Translations under genes and position numbers: made by a program
Assembly: GCA_004195035.1 (NCBI GenBank)
Contig: SGBD01000001.1
Coordinates: 416,368-480,367, forward strand
Reading direction: 5' to 3'
Length of the DNA stretch: 64,000 bases
Source: Candidatus Acidulodesulfobacterium ferriphilum
Lineage (GTDB): Bacteria; SZUA-79; Acidulodesulfobacterales; Acidulodesulfobacteraceae
Notes under the pieces: model-generated
What the model was told of the DNA's origin: nothing
Database searches by the model: none
What the model saw: the letters and a program-made list of their open reading frames with translations, nothing else
Part shown: piece by piece, positions 27,046-36,056 of the stretch
How positions within the stretch are numbered: position 1 is the stretch's first letter
Layout: every line of letters starts with the position of its first letter

Positions 27046-28728
27046 TCAAACTACATAATTATTATACAAAAATTCATAAATTTTACAAGAATTATTAACT
27101 GACCCGAAGGCAAACGGCGTGCTGCTATGCCACACGGCAAACGGCATATTCTGTTTTCCGCCTATGCCGCCGTGGGCGCCCAGCTGATTTTCGAAATTTA
27201 TTATGCGGCGGCCGTTATATTCCCCAAATAATATTAAATCTCCGGCGTTATTAAACTTACAGAACCTTTCGATAGACGAAAGAGCCATATCCTTTTCTTC
27301 TTTGCTGCCGTAATCGTCTATGATGTGTTTTAGACTTGGATAATTATCCGCACCGTTTTCAAAAAAGTCTAAAAAACGATAAAACCTGTGAGAGTTTTTG
27401 TCAAAAATAACCGCTTCGCCATTATCATTCTGACCCATAATAAACCCTATACCTCTGGTTTTTGCAAGCATAAGAGTTATACATGGGAATGATTTTTCGA
27501 CTTCTTCGACGGACATCTTTGATGATTTCCCCGAAAAATAAATATTGGCCATTGGTCCTGAATTCATAATATAAACTATTTTATCCCTTTCCCAGTTTAT
27601 TTTTTTATTGAAATCGCGGGCAGGCTTATTGTTCGCATCTATTTTACCTCTGAAATTATTTAAAATTTTATTGCATGTCCCTCTTTTAAAAAAATCGTTT
27701 ATGTATATAATTAATCTTTTTATAACGGCATTGTATCCCGTATCAAACTCATAAATTGTGAAATTATCATTTTTAATATAATCTGCGATTATATTCTCAA
27801 GCTTTTTTTTATGATTTAAATGAAAAAAGGGTATGGACGGGGTGTGGCCGTGGTCGGAAATAATAAAAAAATCGTATTTTCTTTCAGCCCTCTTTATTTC
27901 TTTATAAATATGATATATTTTTCTGTCTATAGCCTTTAATGTACTTAAAGCGCTGAGCGAATACGGTCCCCTATGATGAGAAATTTCGTCATAACCTATA
28001 TAATCGAGATAAATAGACGGAACCCCCCTTGATATATCCATTATGGCGCCAAATGTTTCTATTTCTTTAAATATAACATTAGACATAACCCTTGCAAACG
28101 GAAAAAGACCTTCGGGACGGATATCTCTTTTTTTTACGACATCGACGACCCTTTCCCATATTTCAATTAAAAACTCAAAAAAAACATAAATAAATGTCTT
28201 TAAAAAGGTAAAAATATGAAATATAAACACAATGAAAATATCAAAATTTCGAACCTTTCTTTTAAATAAATAACGAATAGAAAAGGTTGAAAGCGTGAAA
28301 GTTGATCTGGATGCTCCGCCCGCAAAAAGATTGACATAACTTGAACCCCCGATGAGAAGCCCGCGATTTTTTTTTGCAAGCGCCTCCTCGATATAACCGG
28401 CGCTTTCAGGTTTTTTAAAGATTATCTCGTCTCCAGTTTCTCTTTCTATCCACCTGAATCCCGGCACATTATCGTTATTTCCATATAGAAGTCCTGCCTG
28501 AAAAAAGGGGGTATCGCTGGGAACCCCTATAAAATACTTGTCAAAACTGTATCCGTCCCCCGTAATGATTTTTTTCAAATGGGGCATTAAATTAAGCGAC
28601 AAGGCTTTTTTTACGGCTTCATAGGAAAGTCCGTCAATCTGAAAGATGACAAAGCCTTTTTTCTCTAAAGGTTTTTTAACCTTTATTTTTCTGATAGATT
28701 TTTTAAATATCTTTAAATTAATCTTCAT
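27046..28728 (-). CDS. Membrane-associated alkaline-phosphatase-superfamily phosphodiesterase
   Basis: 560 aa. The metal-binding pattern of nucleotide pyrophosphatase/phosphodiesterases is visible: QIDGLSYEA near residue 31, a candidate nucleophile in VPSDTPFFQAGLLYGN, DYIGYDEISHHRGP, FIISDHGHTPS, and a late His in AHGGIGGK or AVWHS. A strongly hydrophobic stretch around residues 165-195 (FIVFIFHIFTFLKTFIYVFF) should insert in the membrane. The substrate is unknown; a lipid or envelope phosphodiester is plausible. It lies 15 bp after the ABC-2 permease gene on the same strand. The superfamily assignment is firm, the function is not. Confidence 0.78.
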   Translation of the reverse strand: MKINLKIFKKSIRKIKVKKPLEKKGFVIFQIDGLSYEAVKKALSLNLMPHLKKIITGDGYSFDKYFIGVPSDTPFFQAGLLYGNNDNVPGFRWIERETGDEIIFKKPESAGYIEEALAKKNRGLLIGGSSYVNLFAGGASRSTFTLSTFSIRYLFKRKVRNFDIFIVFIFHIFTFLKTFIYVFFEFLIEIWERVVDVVKKRDIRPEGLFPFARVMSNVIFKEIETFGAIMDISRGVPSIYLDYIGYDEISHHRGPYSLSALSTLKAIDRKIYHIYKEIKRAERKYDFFIISDHGHTPSIPFFHLNHKKKLENIIADYIKNDNFTIYEFDTGYNAVIKRLIIYINDFFKRGTCNKILNNFRGKIDANNKPARDFNKKINWERDKIVYIMNSGPMANIYFSGKSSKMSVEEVEKSFPCITLMLAKTRGIGFIMGQNDNGEAVIFDKNSHRFYRFLDFFENGADNYPSLKHIIDDYGSKEEKDMALSSIERFCKFNNAGDLILFGEYNGRRIINFENQLGAHGGIGGKQNMPFAVWHSSTPFAFGSVNNSCKIYEFLYNNYVV

Positions 28729-28743
28729 TTTTGTTTAAATTTT

Positions 28744-29517
28744 TTAATTATCCTCTTTTTCAAAAAAATAATTAGAAAGAAAAATCATTATAATCAGAAA
28801 TGATAAAATAAAAATAAAGTCTAATATAATGGGGGTCTCGGGGATAAAAAAACTTACTTTTTTGTTATAAAAAAAGATATACTTCAGTATATCGACGGAA
28901 TACGTTATGGGATTAACATAAGCCAGTATTTTTAAGAAAAATGGGAATCTTTTTATCGGATAAAGCGCGCCGCTTACAAAAAACATCGGCTGGACTATAA
29001 GGTTTATAATCGAATTAAAACCCTCAAAGGATGTCATTCTCGAGGCTATAACTATTCCAAAGGCGGTAATGGAGCATGAAATTAAAAAAAGGGAAAAAAC
29101 GGTAAGAATAAAAACGCTTAAAGAAATTTTAATTCCTAACGCAGGGGCAAAAGCCAGCATTATTATCGCCTGAATGGTGCTGATAATACCGCCAGATGTT
29201 ATCTTTGCGGATACGAATGTTTTTCTCGATACGGGGGAAACGAGAATCTCCTTTAAAACCCCGAACTCCCTATCCCATATTATCGATATCGAAGAAAAAA
29301 TAGATCTGAAAAGAACCGTCATTACAAGTATCCCCGGAAAGATAAACTGCATATAAGAACCGCTTTTAATCTTAACCATAGTCGAAATGCCGAAACCAAC
29401 GAATAAAAGCCAGATAACCGGCCTTGAAAGATCCGTGATAAGCCTTGACCTTTGCCTTATAAATTTCAAAATTTCTCTATTATTTATTGCTATAAATGCG
29501 CTTAATTCAGTTTTCAT
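28744..29517 (-). CDS. ABC-2 type transporter permease
   Basis: 257 aa with about six hydrophobic segments and the ABC-2 membrane signature. It starts with a cytoplasmic helix, then SRPVIWLLFVGFGI. The middle carries WDREFGVLKEILVSPVSRKTFVSAK, the typical ABC-2 coupling helix, and the C-terminal third has FFVSGALYPIKRFPFFLKILAYVNPITY. Such permeases export drugs, polysaccharides or lipids. No ATPase gene is next to it or anywhere in the window. The start overlaps the upstream methyltransferase stop as ATGA, so the two are translationally coupled. Confidence 0.88.
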   Translation of the reverse strand: MKTELSAFIAINNREILKFIRQRSRLITDLSRPVIWLLFVGFGISTMVKIKSGSYMQFIFPGILVMTVLFRSIFSSISIIWDREFGVLKEILVSPVSRKTFVSAKITSGGIISTIQAIIMLAFAPALGIKISLSVFILTVFSLFLISCSITAFGIVIASRMTSFEGFNSIINLIVQPMFFVSGALYPIKRFPFFLKILAYVNPITYSVDILKYIFFYNKKVSFFIPETPIILDFIFILSFLIIMIFLSNYFFEKEDN

Positions 29518-30353
29518 TTTTTACCGGTGATTACAAACTCCGTTTTCGAAATAAATAAATATTCTTTAGAATTTAAAAAATTAAAATAATCATTCAAGCC
29601 TCTGTGAAATTCCGCCATGCCTATAAGATTTTCTTTAAAAAGGTCATTTTTAACAAGTTCTAACTCGTTTTGAATTAATAAAAAAGCATCCTTTAACCCC
29701 GAAAAATTAAAATCATTGTCCTTTTTACTAAAAAAAGTTGCGGTATATGGTTTTACTTTTATATCTCTAAATCCATGCGCCGATAAAAAGGACGGTAATT
29801 TTTTTGAAATAAATCTATCCCCTCCTTTTAATTTTTGATATTCCGAATAAATTTTAAACAAATTTTCTGACCTTTCGGGTAAATCGGGATAAAATAAATT
29901 TAGTTCATCGTCTATATCTATTATAACCAATATTCCGTCATCCTTCATTACCCTTTTTACTTCTATGAGAAAATCATCCGATAAATTTACATGTTGAAAA
30001 ACATACCTGATAAAAACTGCATCGAAAGATGCATCTTTTATCGGCATATTAAACCCGTCTGCACATATAAAATATACATTTTTATCTTCTATCAAAGAAC
30101 TGCCCGCATTTAAAAGTTCCTTATCGGAATCGATACCGATAATCTTTCCGGCATTTCTATTTTTAAGCAAACATGGCAATATTCCCAAGCCTGTTCCGAT
30201 ATCGGCCGCAATTTTATTATCGAAGTTATAGGGGATGCCGTTTAACTGATGCAGAAGGTGATGCGAGGTTAAATAGGACTGGAAAGCCAGAAATCTCACA
30301 TGAGGTGAATAATTTAGCGAATTTTTTATTTTAATGCATTTTTCGCAAAGCAA
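29514..30353 (-). CDS. Class I SAM-dependent methyltransferase
   Basis: 279 aa. Motif I AADIGTGLGILPCLL and an acidic IIGIDSD at the end of strand 2 bind S-adenosylmethionine. FICADGFNMPIKDASFDAVF and FIRYVFQHVNLSDDFLIEVK are motifs II and III of the methyltransferase-11 type. The substrate is unknown. There is no ATG in the frame until mid-protein; a TTG at 30353 with AGGA 8 bases upstream gives the full fold. It is coupled by a 4-bp overlap to the ABC permease, so it may modify that exporter's cargo. Confidence 0.82.
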   Translation of the reverse strand: MLCEKCIKIKNSLNYSPHVRFLAFQSYLTSHHLLHQLNGIPYNFDNKIAADIGTGLGILPCLLKNRNAGKIIGIDSDKELLNAGSSLIEDKNVYFICADGFNMPIKDASFDAVFIRYVFQHVNLSDDFLIEVKRVMKDDGILVIIDIDDELNLFYPDLPERSENLFKIYSEYQKLKGGDRFISKKLPSFLSAHGFRDIKVKPYTATFFSKKDNDFNFSGLKDAFLLIQNELELVKNDLFKENLIGMAEFHRGLNDYFNFLNSKEYLFISKTEFVITGKK

Positions 30354-30363
30354 GCGATTATCC

Positions 30364-30398
30364 TAAAATATGCCTTTCAGGGCTTAAAATATGCCTTT
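30364..30398. repeat. Short direct repeat spanning the purA stop codon
   Basis: The 14-bp word TAAAATATGCCTTT occurs at 30364-30377 and again at 30385-30398. On the minus strand the upstream copy encodes the last residues and stop of purA, and the second copy is just after the stop. This looks like a small tandem slippage duplication with a 21-bp period. Confidence 0.7.
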
Positions 30399-31676
30399 TA
30401 AAATTATAGTCTGCGTTCTTTCTTTTCCAATGGATACGATATTTAACGGCAGACCCGTCAGTTCTTCTATTCTTAAAAGATATTTCTGCGCATTTACGGG
30501 AAGATCTTTGAACGATTTTATACCGGATATTTCTCCGCTCCATCCAGAAATTTCCTCATATACCGGGGTTATTTTATCATAATCGGCCATGGAAGGGGGG
30601 AGATGGTCAGTTACACCGCCTTTAAACATATAACCCGTACAGATGTTTATTTTTGTAATACCGGATAAAACATCGAGTTTAGTAACGGCCATTCCTGTTA
30701 TACCGTTTAAATTTTTAGCCTCCCTGATAAGATTGGCATCAAACCATCCGCATCTTCTCGGCCTTCCCGTAACGGAACCAAATTCTTCGCCCTTATCGCG
30801 AATTGTATTGCCCGTTCCTTCCTTGAGTTCGGTGGGAAAATAACCCTCCCCCACCCTTGTAGTGTATGCCTTAGTTATTCCTATTACCTCATCGATTATA
30901 GTCGGCCCCAACCCAATGCCTGCCAGAGCGCCGCCGGCAACCGTATTAGACGATGTAACATAAGGATATGTCCCGTGGTCAACATCAAGAAATGTCCCCT
31001 GAGCGCCTTCAAGCATTATATTAAATCCCTTCTTAAGTCTTTCGTTTACAAAGCTGGATGAATCGATTAGAAAATCTTTTAATTTTGTTCCAAATTTAAA
31101 ATACTCATCGATTAAATCGTCCGGGCTGAACATATCTTCGCCCAAAACATTTTTAAACAAATAGTTTTTTTCTTTCAAACTTAAAACAATCTTATCGTAT
31201 AACAATTCTCTGTCAAGCAGATCTACCGCTCTAATGCCAAGCCTCGCAACTTTATCTTCATAAGCCGGACCTATCCCCCTTCCGGTTGTCCCTATCATGC
31301 CGGCGCCCCTTAGCCTTTCTCTTGCAATGTCAAGCCTTTTATGATAAGGCATAATTATGTGGCATTTATTGGAGACAAAAAACCTGTCTTTAATATCTAT
31401 GCCTATTTTTTTTAAAGCGTCTAATTCTTCAAACAGCACCGCTGGATCCACAACTACGCCGTTGCCCAGAATACAGATTTTTTCTTCGTTGAGTATCCCC
31501 GATGGAACGAGTCTGAATACGAGGCTTAAATCCCCGTTCACAACGGTATGCCCTGCATTATTCCCGCCCTGATAACGGGCTATAATATCGGCATCTTTCG
31601 CCAATAAATCCACGATTTTTCCCTTTCCCTCGTCTCCCCACTGAAGGCCTACGACAATGATATTTTTCTTTCCCAT
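30384..31676 (-). CDS. purA: Adenylosuccinate synthetase
   Basis: GTP-dependent synthesis of adenylosuccinate from IMP and aspartate. The signature GLQWGDEGKGKIVDLLA includes the catalytic Asp, and the catalytic His is in NNAGHTVV. GTTGRGIGPAYEDK, EGAQGTFLDVDHGTYPYVTS, GPTIIDEVIGITKAYTTRVG and TGRPRRCGWFD follow in the normal order. 430 aa is standard. It is 48 bp after hisZ, and purA next to hisZ is a well-known arrangement in proteobacteria. Its stop region is duplicated (see the repeat at 30364-30398). Confidence 0.97.
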   Translation of the reverse strand: MGKKNIIVVGLQWGDEGKGKIVDLLAKDADIIARYQGGNNAGHTVVNGDLSLVFRLVPSGILNEEKICILGNGVVVDPAVLFEELDALKKIGIDIKDRFFVSNKCHIIMPYHKRLDIARERLRGAGMIGTTGRGIGPAYEDKVARLGIRAVDLLDRELLYDKIVLSLKEKNYLFKNVLGEDMFSPDDLIDEYFKFGTKLKDFLIDSSSFVNERLKKGFNIMLEGAQGTFLDVDHGTYPYVTSSNTVAGGALAGIGLGPTIIDEVIGITKAYTTRVGEGYFPTELKEGTGNTIRDKGEEFGSVTGRPRRCGWFDANLIREAKNLNGITGMAVTKLDVLSGITKINICTGYMFKGGVTDHLPPSMADYDKITPVYEEISGWSGEISGIKSFKDLPVNAQKYLLRIEELTGLPLNIVSIGKERTQTIILKGIF

Positions 31677-31724
31677 AAATCCTTTGTTTAAATTAAATTA
31701 ATTTTAATTAACCTTGCTAATAAC

Positions 31725-33023
31725 CTATAATTCAAGATATTTTTTAAAATCTGCCATGGTTCTAAATCTTTTTTCGCTATTATTATAAATGTTTTTTAAT
31801 AAAATGTAATATTTTTCTTCAGCCTCCGCTCCGCCGAACCGCGTTTTGCCTTCATTATTTTGCATATATACGACATGTTTTATACCCTGTTCTTCCGCAT
31901 ACTTTAAAGCATCTGAATAATCATAATCCATAAAATCGGATTCGGCTTTCAAACCTTTTTTTCTCAAAAGCATAATTATTTCGACTTCCAATTTTTTATT
32001 ATCCGTTTTATTAAAAACTAAAAAGTCATCGTTCCTGAAATCAGGAAAATCAACATATTTGCTCAATATATCTAAATTAACGGCAAAACCTGCTCCCGCG
32101 CAATTTTCTCCAAACATTCCAATTAAGTTATTATATCTGCCTCCCCCAAAAATTTCATAACCGACATGGGGTATGAAACATTCGAAAATAGTCCCCGTAT
32201 AATAATTTAAACCCCTGATTTCTCCTAAATCGATTGTAATATATTTTTCAAGTTTATACGATTTTATGTACGAAATAACCCGCTCCATAGTTTCAAGAGC
32301 ATTTATCGCTCTTTCGTTATCCGTCATTTTCCATGCCCTTTTTATAACGGCTTTTTCGCCGAACATAAAAGGCAATTCTTTGATAATATCCTTTTTGCCC
32401 TCCGGTAAAGATAAATCCTCCAAAAAAGAGTTTAAACCCGAGGAATCTTTCCTCAGGGTAAATTCTTCGATTTTATTCCTGGCAGGCTCATCTATATCCG
32501 AAACAATGCCTCTGAAAAATTCTACATTGCCTATATCAACGCTAAAATCCTTAACATTAAGTTTTTTTAAGGATTCGATACCCATAATAATGAGTTCGGC
32601 ATCGCTTTCGGGACTTTCCGGGCCTATTAGCTCAGCCCCTGCCTGCCATATTTCGCGAGACTTTCCCAAAATAGGGTCAAAGTTTCGCAGAACAGGTCCA
32701 AAGTATGAAAACTTGTACGGCAGCATACTGGAATTTCTTAATGCCGAGCTAAGCCTGCCGATTTGGGGCGTGAAATCGCTTCTGAAAGAAAGCATCTCTC
32801 CAGAACCGATATCGGCTACTTTAAATAGTTCATTGGCTTTTGAACTTAAAAGAAATACATCGAGATAATCGATGCTGGGCGTTGCAACCCTTTTATATCC
32901 CCACTTCGAGAATTCGTCCAGCAAAGTATCGGCGGCCATATTAATAAATTTGGCTTCAAGAGGTAAAAAATCCCTTGTTCCGGGAGGGGGTTGCGAAGAA
33001 ATTATTGTGTTTTTTCTATTCAC
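31725..33023 (-). CDS. hisZ: ATP phosphoribosyltransferase regulatory subunit HisZ (HisRS-like)
   Basis: A histidyl-tRNA-synthetase paralogue that activates the short form of HisG in histidine synthesis. Class II core pieces are visible: PPGTRDFLPLEAK, MLSFRSDFTPQIGRL and GLNYYTGTIFECF. Motif 2 reads GPVLRNFDPILGKSREIWQ, so the RxE expected in true HisRS (R-Y/F-E) is replaced by RNF, which favours HisZ. The C-terminal ~90 residues look like a degenerate anticodon domain. The start is GTG at 33023, overlapping the serA stop by one base (TAGTG). Adjacency to purA also supports HisZ. hisG is not in the window. Confidence 0.85.
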   Translation of the reverse strand: MNRKNTIISSQPPPGTRDFLPLEAKFINMAADTLLDEFSKWGYKRVATPSIDYLDVFLLSSKANELFKVADIGSGEMLSFRSDFTPQIGRLSSALRNSSMLPYKFSYFGPVLRNFDPILGKSREIWQAGAELIGPESPESDAELIIMGIESLKKLNVKDFSVDIGNVEFFRGIVSDIDEPARNKIEEFTLRKDSSGLNSFLEDLSLPEGKKDIIKELPFMFGEKAVIKRAWKMTDNERAINALETMERVISYIKSYKLEKYITIDLGEIRGLNYYTGTIFECFIPHVGYEIFGGGRYNNLIGMFGENCAGAGFAVNLDILSKYVDFPDFRNDDFLVFNKTDNKKLEVEIIMLLRKKGLKAESDFMDYDYSDALKYAEEQGIKHVVYMQNNEGKTRFGGAEAEEKYYILLKNIYNNSEKRFRTMADFKKYLEL

Positions 33024-34600
33024 TATAACTCTAAATATTTTGCGCCGGTTATATTTGGTTCTGCCTTGAGCTCCTCAATGACACCGTTACCTACCTGAGA
33101 GTCTAACTGTAAAATAGAAACCGCTTTATCCTTATATCTTCCCAAATGCATCCTTGCGATATTGATATTATTTCTTCCGAGAACTTTTCCAATGGATGCT
33201 ATAACGCCCGGTTTATCAAGATTGAATAAGACAAGTATATGCCCCTCGGGAATAGCTTCGATTGAGTATTCATCTATTTTAACTATCCATGGATTTTTTT
33301 TGCCGAAAATTGCCCCCGAAATAGAGAATGTTTTTGTATCGGTAGTAACAAAAATACTGATAGTACTCGTGTAATCCAATGCCTGTTCCGATTTTGATTC
33401 TACGATAGATATGCCTCTTTTTTTTGCGGTTTCTATTGCATTAACATAGTTCACATCTTCGCCAAGCAACGGATAAAGAATGCCTTTGACGATATTCGGG
33501 GTTATGGCATTAGTATTGTGAGAGGAAACAGCCCCGTTATAATCTATTTTAATGGATTTAATCCCGCCAGTTACAATATTTCCCAAAAGCTTGCCTATTT
33601 TTTCTCCTAAATTTAGATACGGCCCTATTACTTCGACCTCTTCTTTTGTGACGGACGGAACATTTACCGCATTTTTTATAGTTCCGTTAACAAGATAGTC
33701 AACAATCTGATTACAAATTGCAACGGCGACATTAACTTGAGCTTCCTCGGTCGATGCCCCGAGATGTGGGGTGGCAATCAGGTTATCAAGCGTTAAAAGA
33801 GGATTGCCCTCAGGCGGTTCGACTTCAAAGACATCAAGGGCGCAGGATGAAACTTTTCCCGATTTTAAAGCCTCATAAAGATCGCTTTCGTTGATTATTC
33901 CCCCTCTTGCAATGTTTAAAAGTTTGACCCCGTCTTTCATTTTCGCTATAGTTTCTTTGTTGATCATGCCCTTGGTTTCTTTTACCAAAGGCGTATGAAC
34001 GCTGATGTAGTCGGAACTTGCGTATATTTCATCGAGGCTTACAAGGTTTATTTCAAGTTCCAAAGCCTTATCTTTAGACAGTAAAGGATCGTATCCCATA
34101 ACATTCATGCCGAAACATTTTGCCCTTTTATAAAGTACCTGTCCAATATTTCCCATACCAATTATACCCAATGTTTTACCGTAAACCTCTGTTCCCTGAA
34201 ACTTGCTTTTTTCCCATTTGCCTTCTTTTATCGAAAGAAATGATTGCGGTATATGCCTTGACATGGCAAGCAGCATTCCAAATGTAAGTTCGGCGGTGGT
34301 TATCGTATTTCCGCCGGGCGTGTTCATAACGACTATGCCTGCCGCTGTTGCCGCCGCCTTATCCACGTTATCGAGGCCGCTTCCTGCTCTTCCGATAACT
34401 TTTAGATTTTTTGCGTCCTCTATTATATCCTTGGTAAGCTTGGTTGCGCTTCTGATGACTATGCCGTGATATTCATGGATTATTGCTTTAAGCTCTTCGG
34501 GTTTCAAGCCGGTTTTAATGTCAACTTGAATCTCCCCTGTTTTAGTTAAAATATCTACGCCTTCTTTTGAAAGTTTATCGCTAACAAGAACCTTAAGCAT
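33023..34600 (-). CDS. serA: D-3-phosphoglycerate dehydrogenase (long form with ACT domain)
   Basis: First step of serine synthesis. The order is: substrate domain with IVIRSATKLT and GRAGSGLDNVD, NAD domain with GIIGMGNIGQVLYKRAKCFG, the catalytic Arg in LLNIARGGIINESDL, and the catalytic His in ATPHLGASTEEAQ. An allosteric substrate-binding domain (about residues 315-450) follows, then a C-terminal ACT domain with LFNLDKPGVIASIGKVLGRN. 525 aa is the long type. It is 53 bp after a class V aminotransferase that could supply the next step, and its stop overlaps the hisZ start. Confidence 0.96.
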   Translation of the reverse strand: MLKVLVSDKLSKEGVDILTKTGEIQVDIKTGLKPEELKAIIHEYHGIVIRSATKLTKDIIEDAKNLKVIGRAGSGLDNVDKAAATAAGIVVMNTPGGNTITTAELTFGMLLAMSRHIPQSFLSIKEGKWEKSKFQGTEVYGKTLGIIGMGNIGQVLYKRAKCFGMNVMGYDPLLSKDKALELEINLVSLDEIYASSDYISVHTPLVKETKGMINKETIAKMKDGVKLLNIARGGIINESDLYEALKSGKVSSCALDVFEVEPPEGNPLLTLDNLIATPHLGASTEEAQVNVAVAICNQIVDYLVNGTIKNAVNVPSVTKEEVEVIGPYLNLGEKIGKLLGNIVTGGIKSIKIDYNGAVSSHNTNAITPNIVKGILYPLLGEDVNYVNAIETAKKRGISIVESKSEQALDYTSTISIFVTTDTKTFSISGAIFGKKNPWIVKIDEYSIEAIPEGHILVLFNLDKPGVIASIGKVLGRNNINIARMHLGRYKDKAVSILQLDSQVGNGVIEELKAEPNITGAKYLEL

Positions 34601-34653
34601 TTATTCTCCTCCTATCATACCATATATATTTAAAAACGTGCTTTCCCAATAAT

Positions 34654-35796
34654 TTACTCGCCAAAAAGGGCTTTTTGAGCGGCTTTAAGTCCGATGCCAA
34701 GTTCAAATTTATAGCCTAATTCTTTTAAAACAGCTTCTAATGCGGAAATAGCGGTTATTACATCAAAGCAGCCTGCGTAACCTAAATGCGCTATTCTAAA
34801 TATCCTGCCTTTTGCGGCATCCTGCCCGCCGGCGATAGTGATGCCGTATTTTTCCCTTATAAGCTTTGTTATTTTTCCCGCATCCATTCCATCGGGCGCC
34901 CAAACAGCCGTGAGAGCATTAGAAGGTTTATCTGCCGTATAAAGTTTTAAACCTAAAGCTTGAACTGCCAATCTTGTGGCATTTGCAAGCCTTGCATGCC
35001 TTTCAAAGACTTTTTCCAGCCCTTCCTCCTTAATCTCTCTTAACACCTCTCTTAATCCAATTATAAGCTGTACATTAGGGGTGTAAGCATTTTGATTTTT
35101 TTCTAACGACTTCTTTTCTTTTTTGAAGTTAAAGTAATATTTGGGAAGAGTAGATTTTTCGACAAAACTCCAGGCTTTCTCGCTAAGAGAAGCAAATGCA
35201 AGCCCGGGGGGAAGCATAAGCGCTTTCTGCGAGCCGGTAACAATCACATCTATTCCCCACTCATCCTGCGGAATACTGACAACTCCGAGTGCGGTAATTG
35301 CATCAACTATAAGAATGGTATTTTCCCGTTTTTTAATGATGTCCGCAATCTCTTTTACCGGGTGATAAACGCCTGTCGATGTTTCAGAGGCTTGAATATA
35401 GACCGCTTTTATTTCGGGGTCATTTTTTAGGGCGTCTTCTATAGCCCCGGGAGAAACGGTGTGCCCCCATTCGACATCTATAGCTTTTACATTAACGGAA
35501 TATGCTTTGCATATATCGAACCATCTTTCTCCAAATTTTCCCCCTCTTACCGCAAGCGCATGATCTCCCGCCGAAAGGAGATTTGACACGCAGCCTTCCA
35601 TAGCCCCCGTCCCGCTTGATGTAAATATTAAAACCTCCTGTTTCGTCTGGAATAAATATTTTAAATTATCTCTAACCTCTTGAAGTATAACCGAATATTC
35701 TGGAGCCCTGTGATGTATAATAGGAAGCGCCATATCGGCTAAGGCGCGCTCTGGAACAGGAGTGGGACCCGGTGCCAATAAATACTTTTTTTGCAT
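34654..35796 (-). CDS. Class V pyridoxal-phosphate aminotransferase (serine-pyruvate / alanine-glyoxylate type)
   Basis: 380 aa. The N-terminus LLAPGPTPVPERALADMALP and the PLP-loop FTSSGTGAMEGCVSNLL are typical. VDAITALGVV supplies the Asp, and VTGSQKALMLPPGLAF holds the Schiff-base Lys. The family covers serine-glyoxylate and alanine-glyoxylate transaminases. Because it precedes serA and no serC is seen, it may provide the phosphoserine aminotransferase step, as proposed for similar enzymes in other lineages; that is an inference. It has AGAAGGGG upstream of its ATG and diverges from mltD. Confidence 0.88.
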   Translation of the reverse strand: MQKKYLLAPGPTPVPERALADMALPIIHHRAPEYSVILQEVRDNLKYLFQTKQEVLIFTSSGTGAMEGCVSNLLSAGDHALAVRGGKFGERWFDICKAYSVNVKAIDVEWGHTVSPGAIEDALKNDPEIKAVYIQASETSTGVYHPVKEIADIIKKRENTILIVDAITALGVVSIPQDEWGIDVIVTGSQKALMLPPGLAFASLSEKAWSFVEKSTLPKYYFNFKKEKKSLEKNQNAYTPNVQLIIGLREVLREIKEEGLEKVFERHARLANATRLAVQALGLKLYTADKPSNALTAVWAPDGMDAGKITKLIREKYGITIAGGQDAAKGRIFRIAHLGYAGCFDVITAISALEAVLKELGYKFELGIGLKAAQKALFGE

Positions 35797-35944
35797 TTTT
35801 AACCCCTTCTAAAATTAATTGATTAATCGTGATTTTTAAAAGATTAACAAAGATTAACTAATTAGGATAATCTTATAATGACATATAATACATTAAATAC
35901 TTAACCAAATTTATATAAAATTGTCAAGAATTTCTTAAATAAAT

Positions 35945-35973
35945 TTGACATTTGCATTTAACCGCATTATAAT
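35945..35973 (+). promoter_or_regulatory. Perfect-consensus sigma-70 promoter upstream of mltD
   Basis: TTGACA at 35945-35950 and TATAAT at 35968-35973 are separated by exactly 17 bp, an ideal housekeeping promoter reading right. The predicted start is near 35980, giving a leader of about 75 nt before mltD. It lies in the 260-bp divergent region between the aminotransferase and mltD. For the opposite strand only a TTGACA (plus-strand TGTCAA at 35922-35927) with a weak -10 was found. Confidence 0.75.
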
Positions 35974-36056
35974 CATTTTTTAGAAAAATAGATAAGTTTT
36001 TATTACGGATAAATTTATACTTAAGGAAACGGAACCAATCGGAGAGAGGCTTTGTG

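Noticed and set aside
32266-32868. 200-aa plus-strand open frame
   Set aside because: Antisense to hisZ; no ribosome site, no motif, Ser/Leu-rich as expected for a shadow frame.
31725-33023. True histidyl-tRNA synthetase
   Set aside because: Motif 2 lacks the RxE acid residue and the gene is next to purA, which fits HisZ better.
35797-35944. Promoter for the class V aminotransferase
   Set aside because: A TTGACA is present on the minus strand but the -10 at the right distance (TTAAGT or TAAGTA) is too weak to list.
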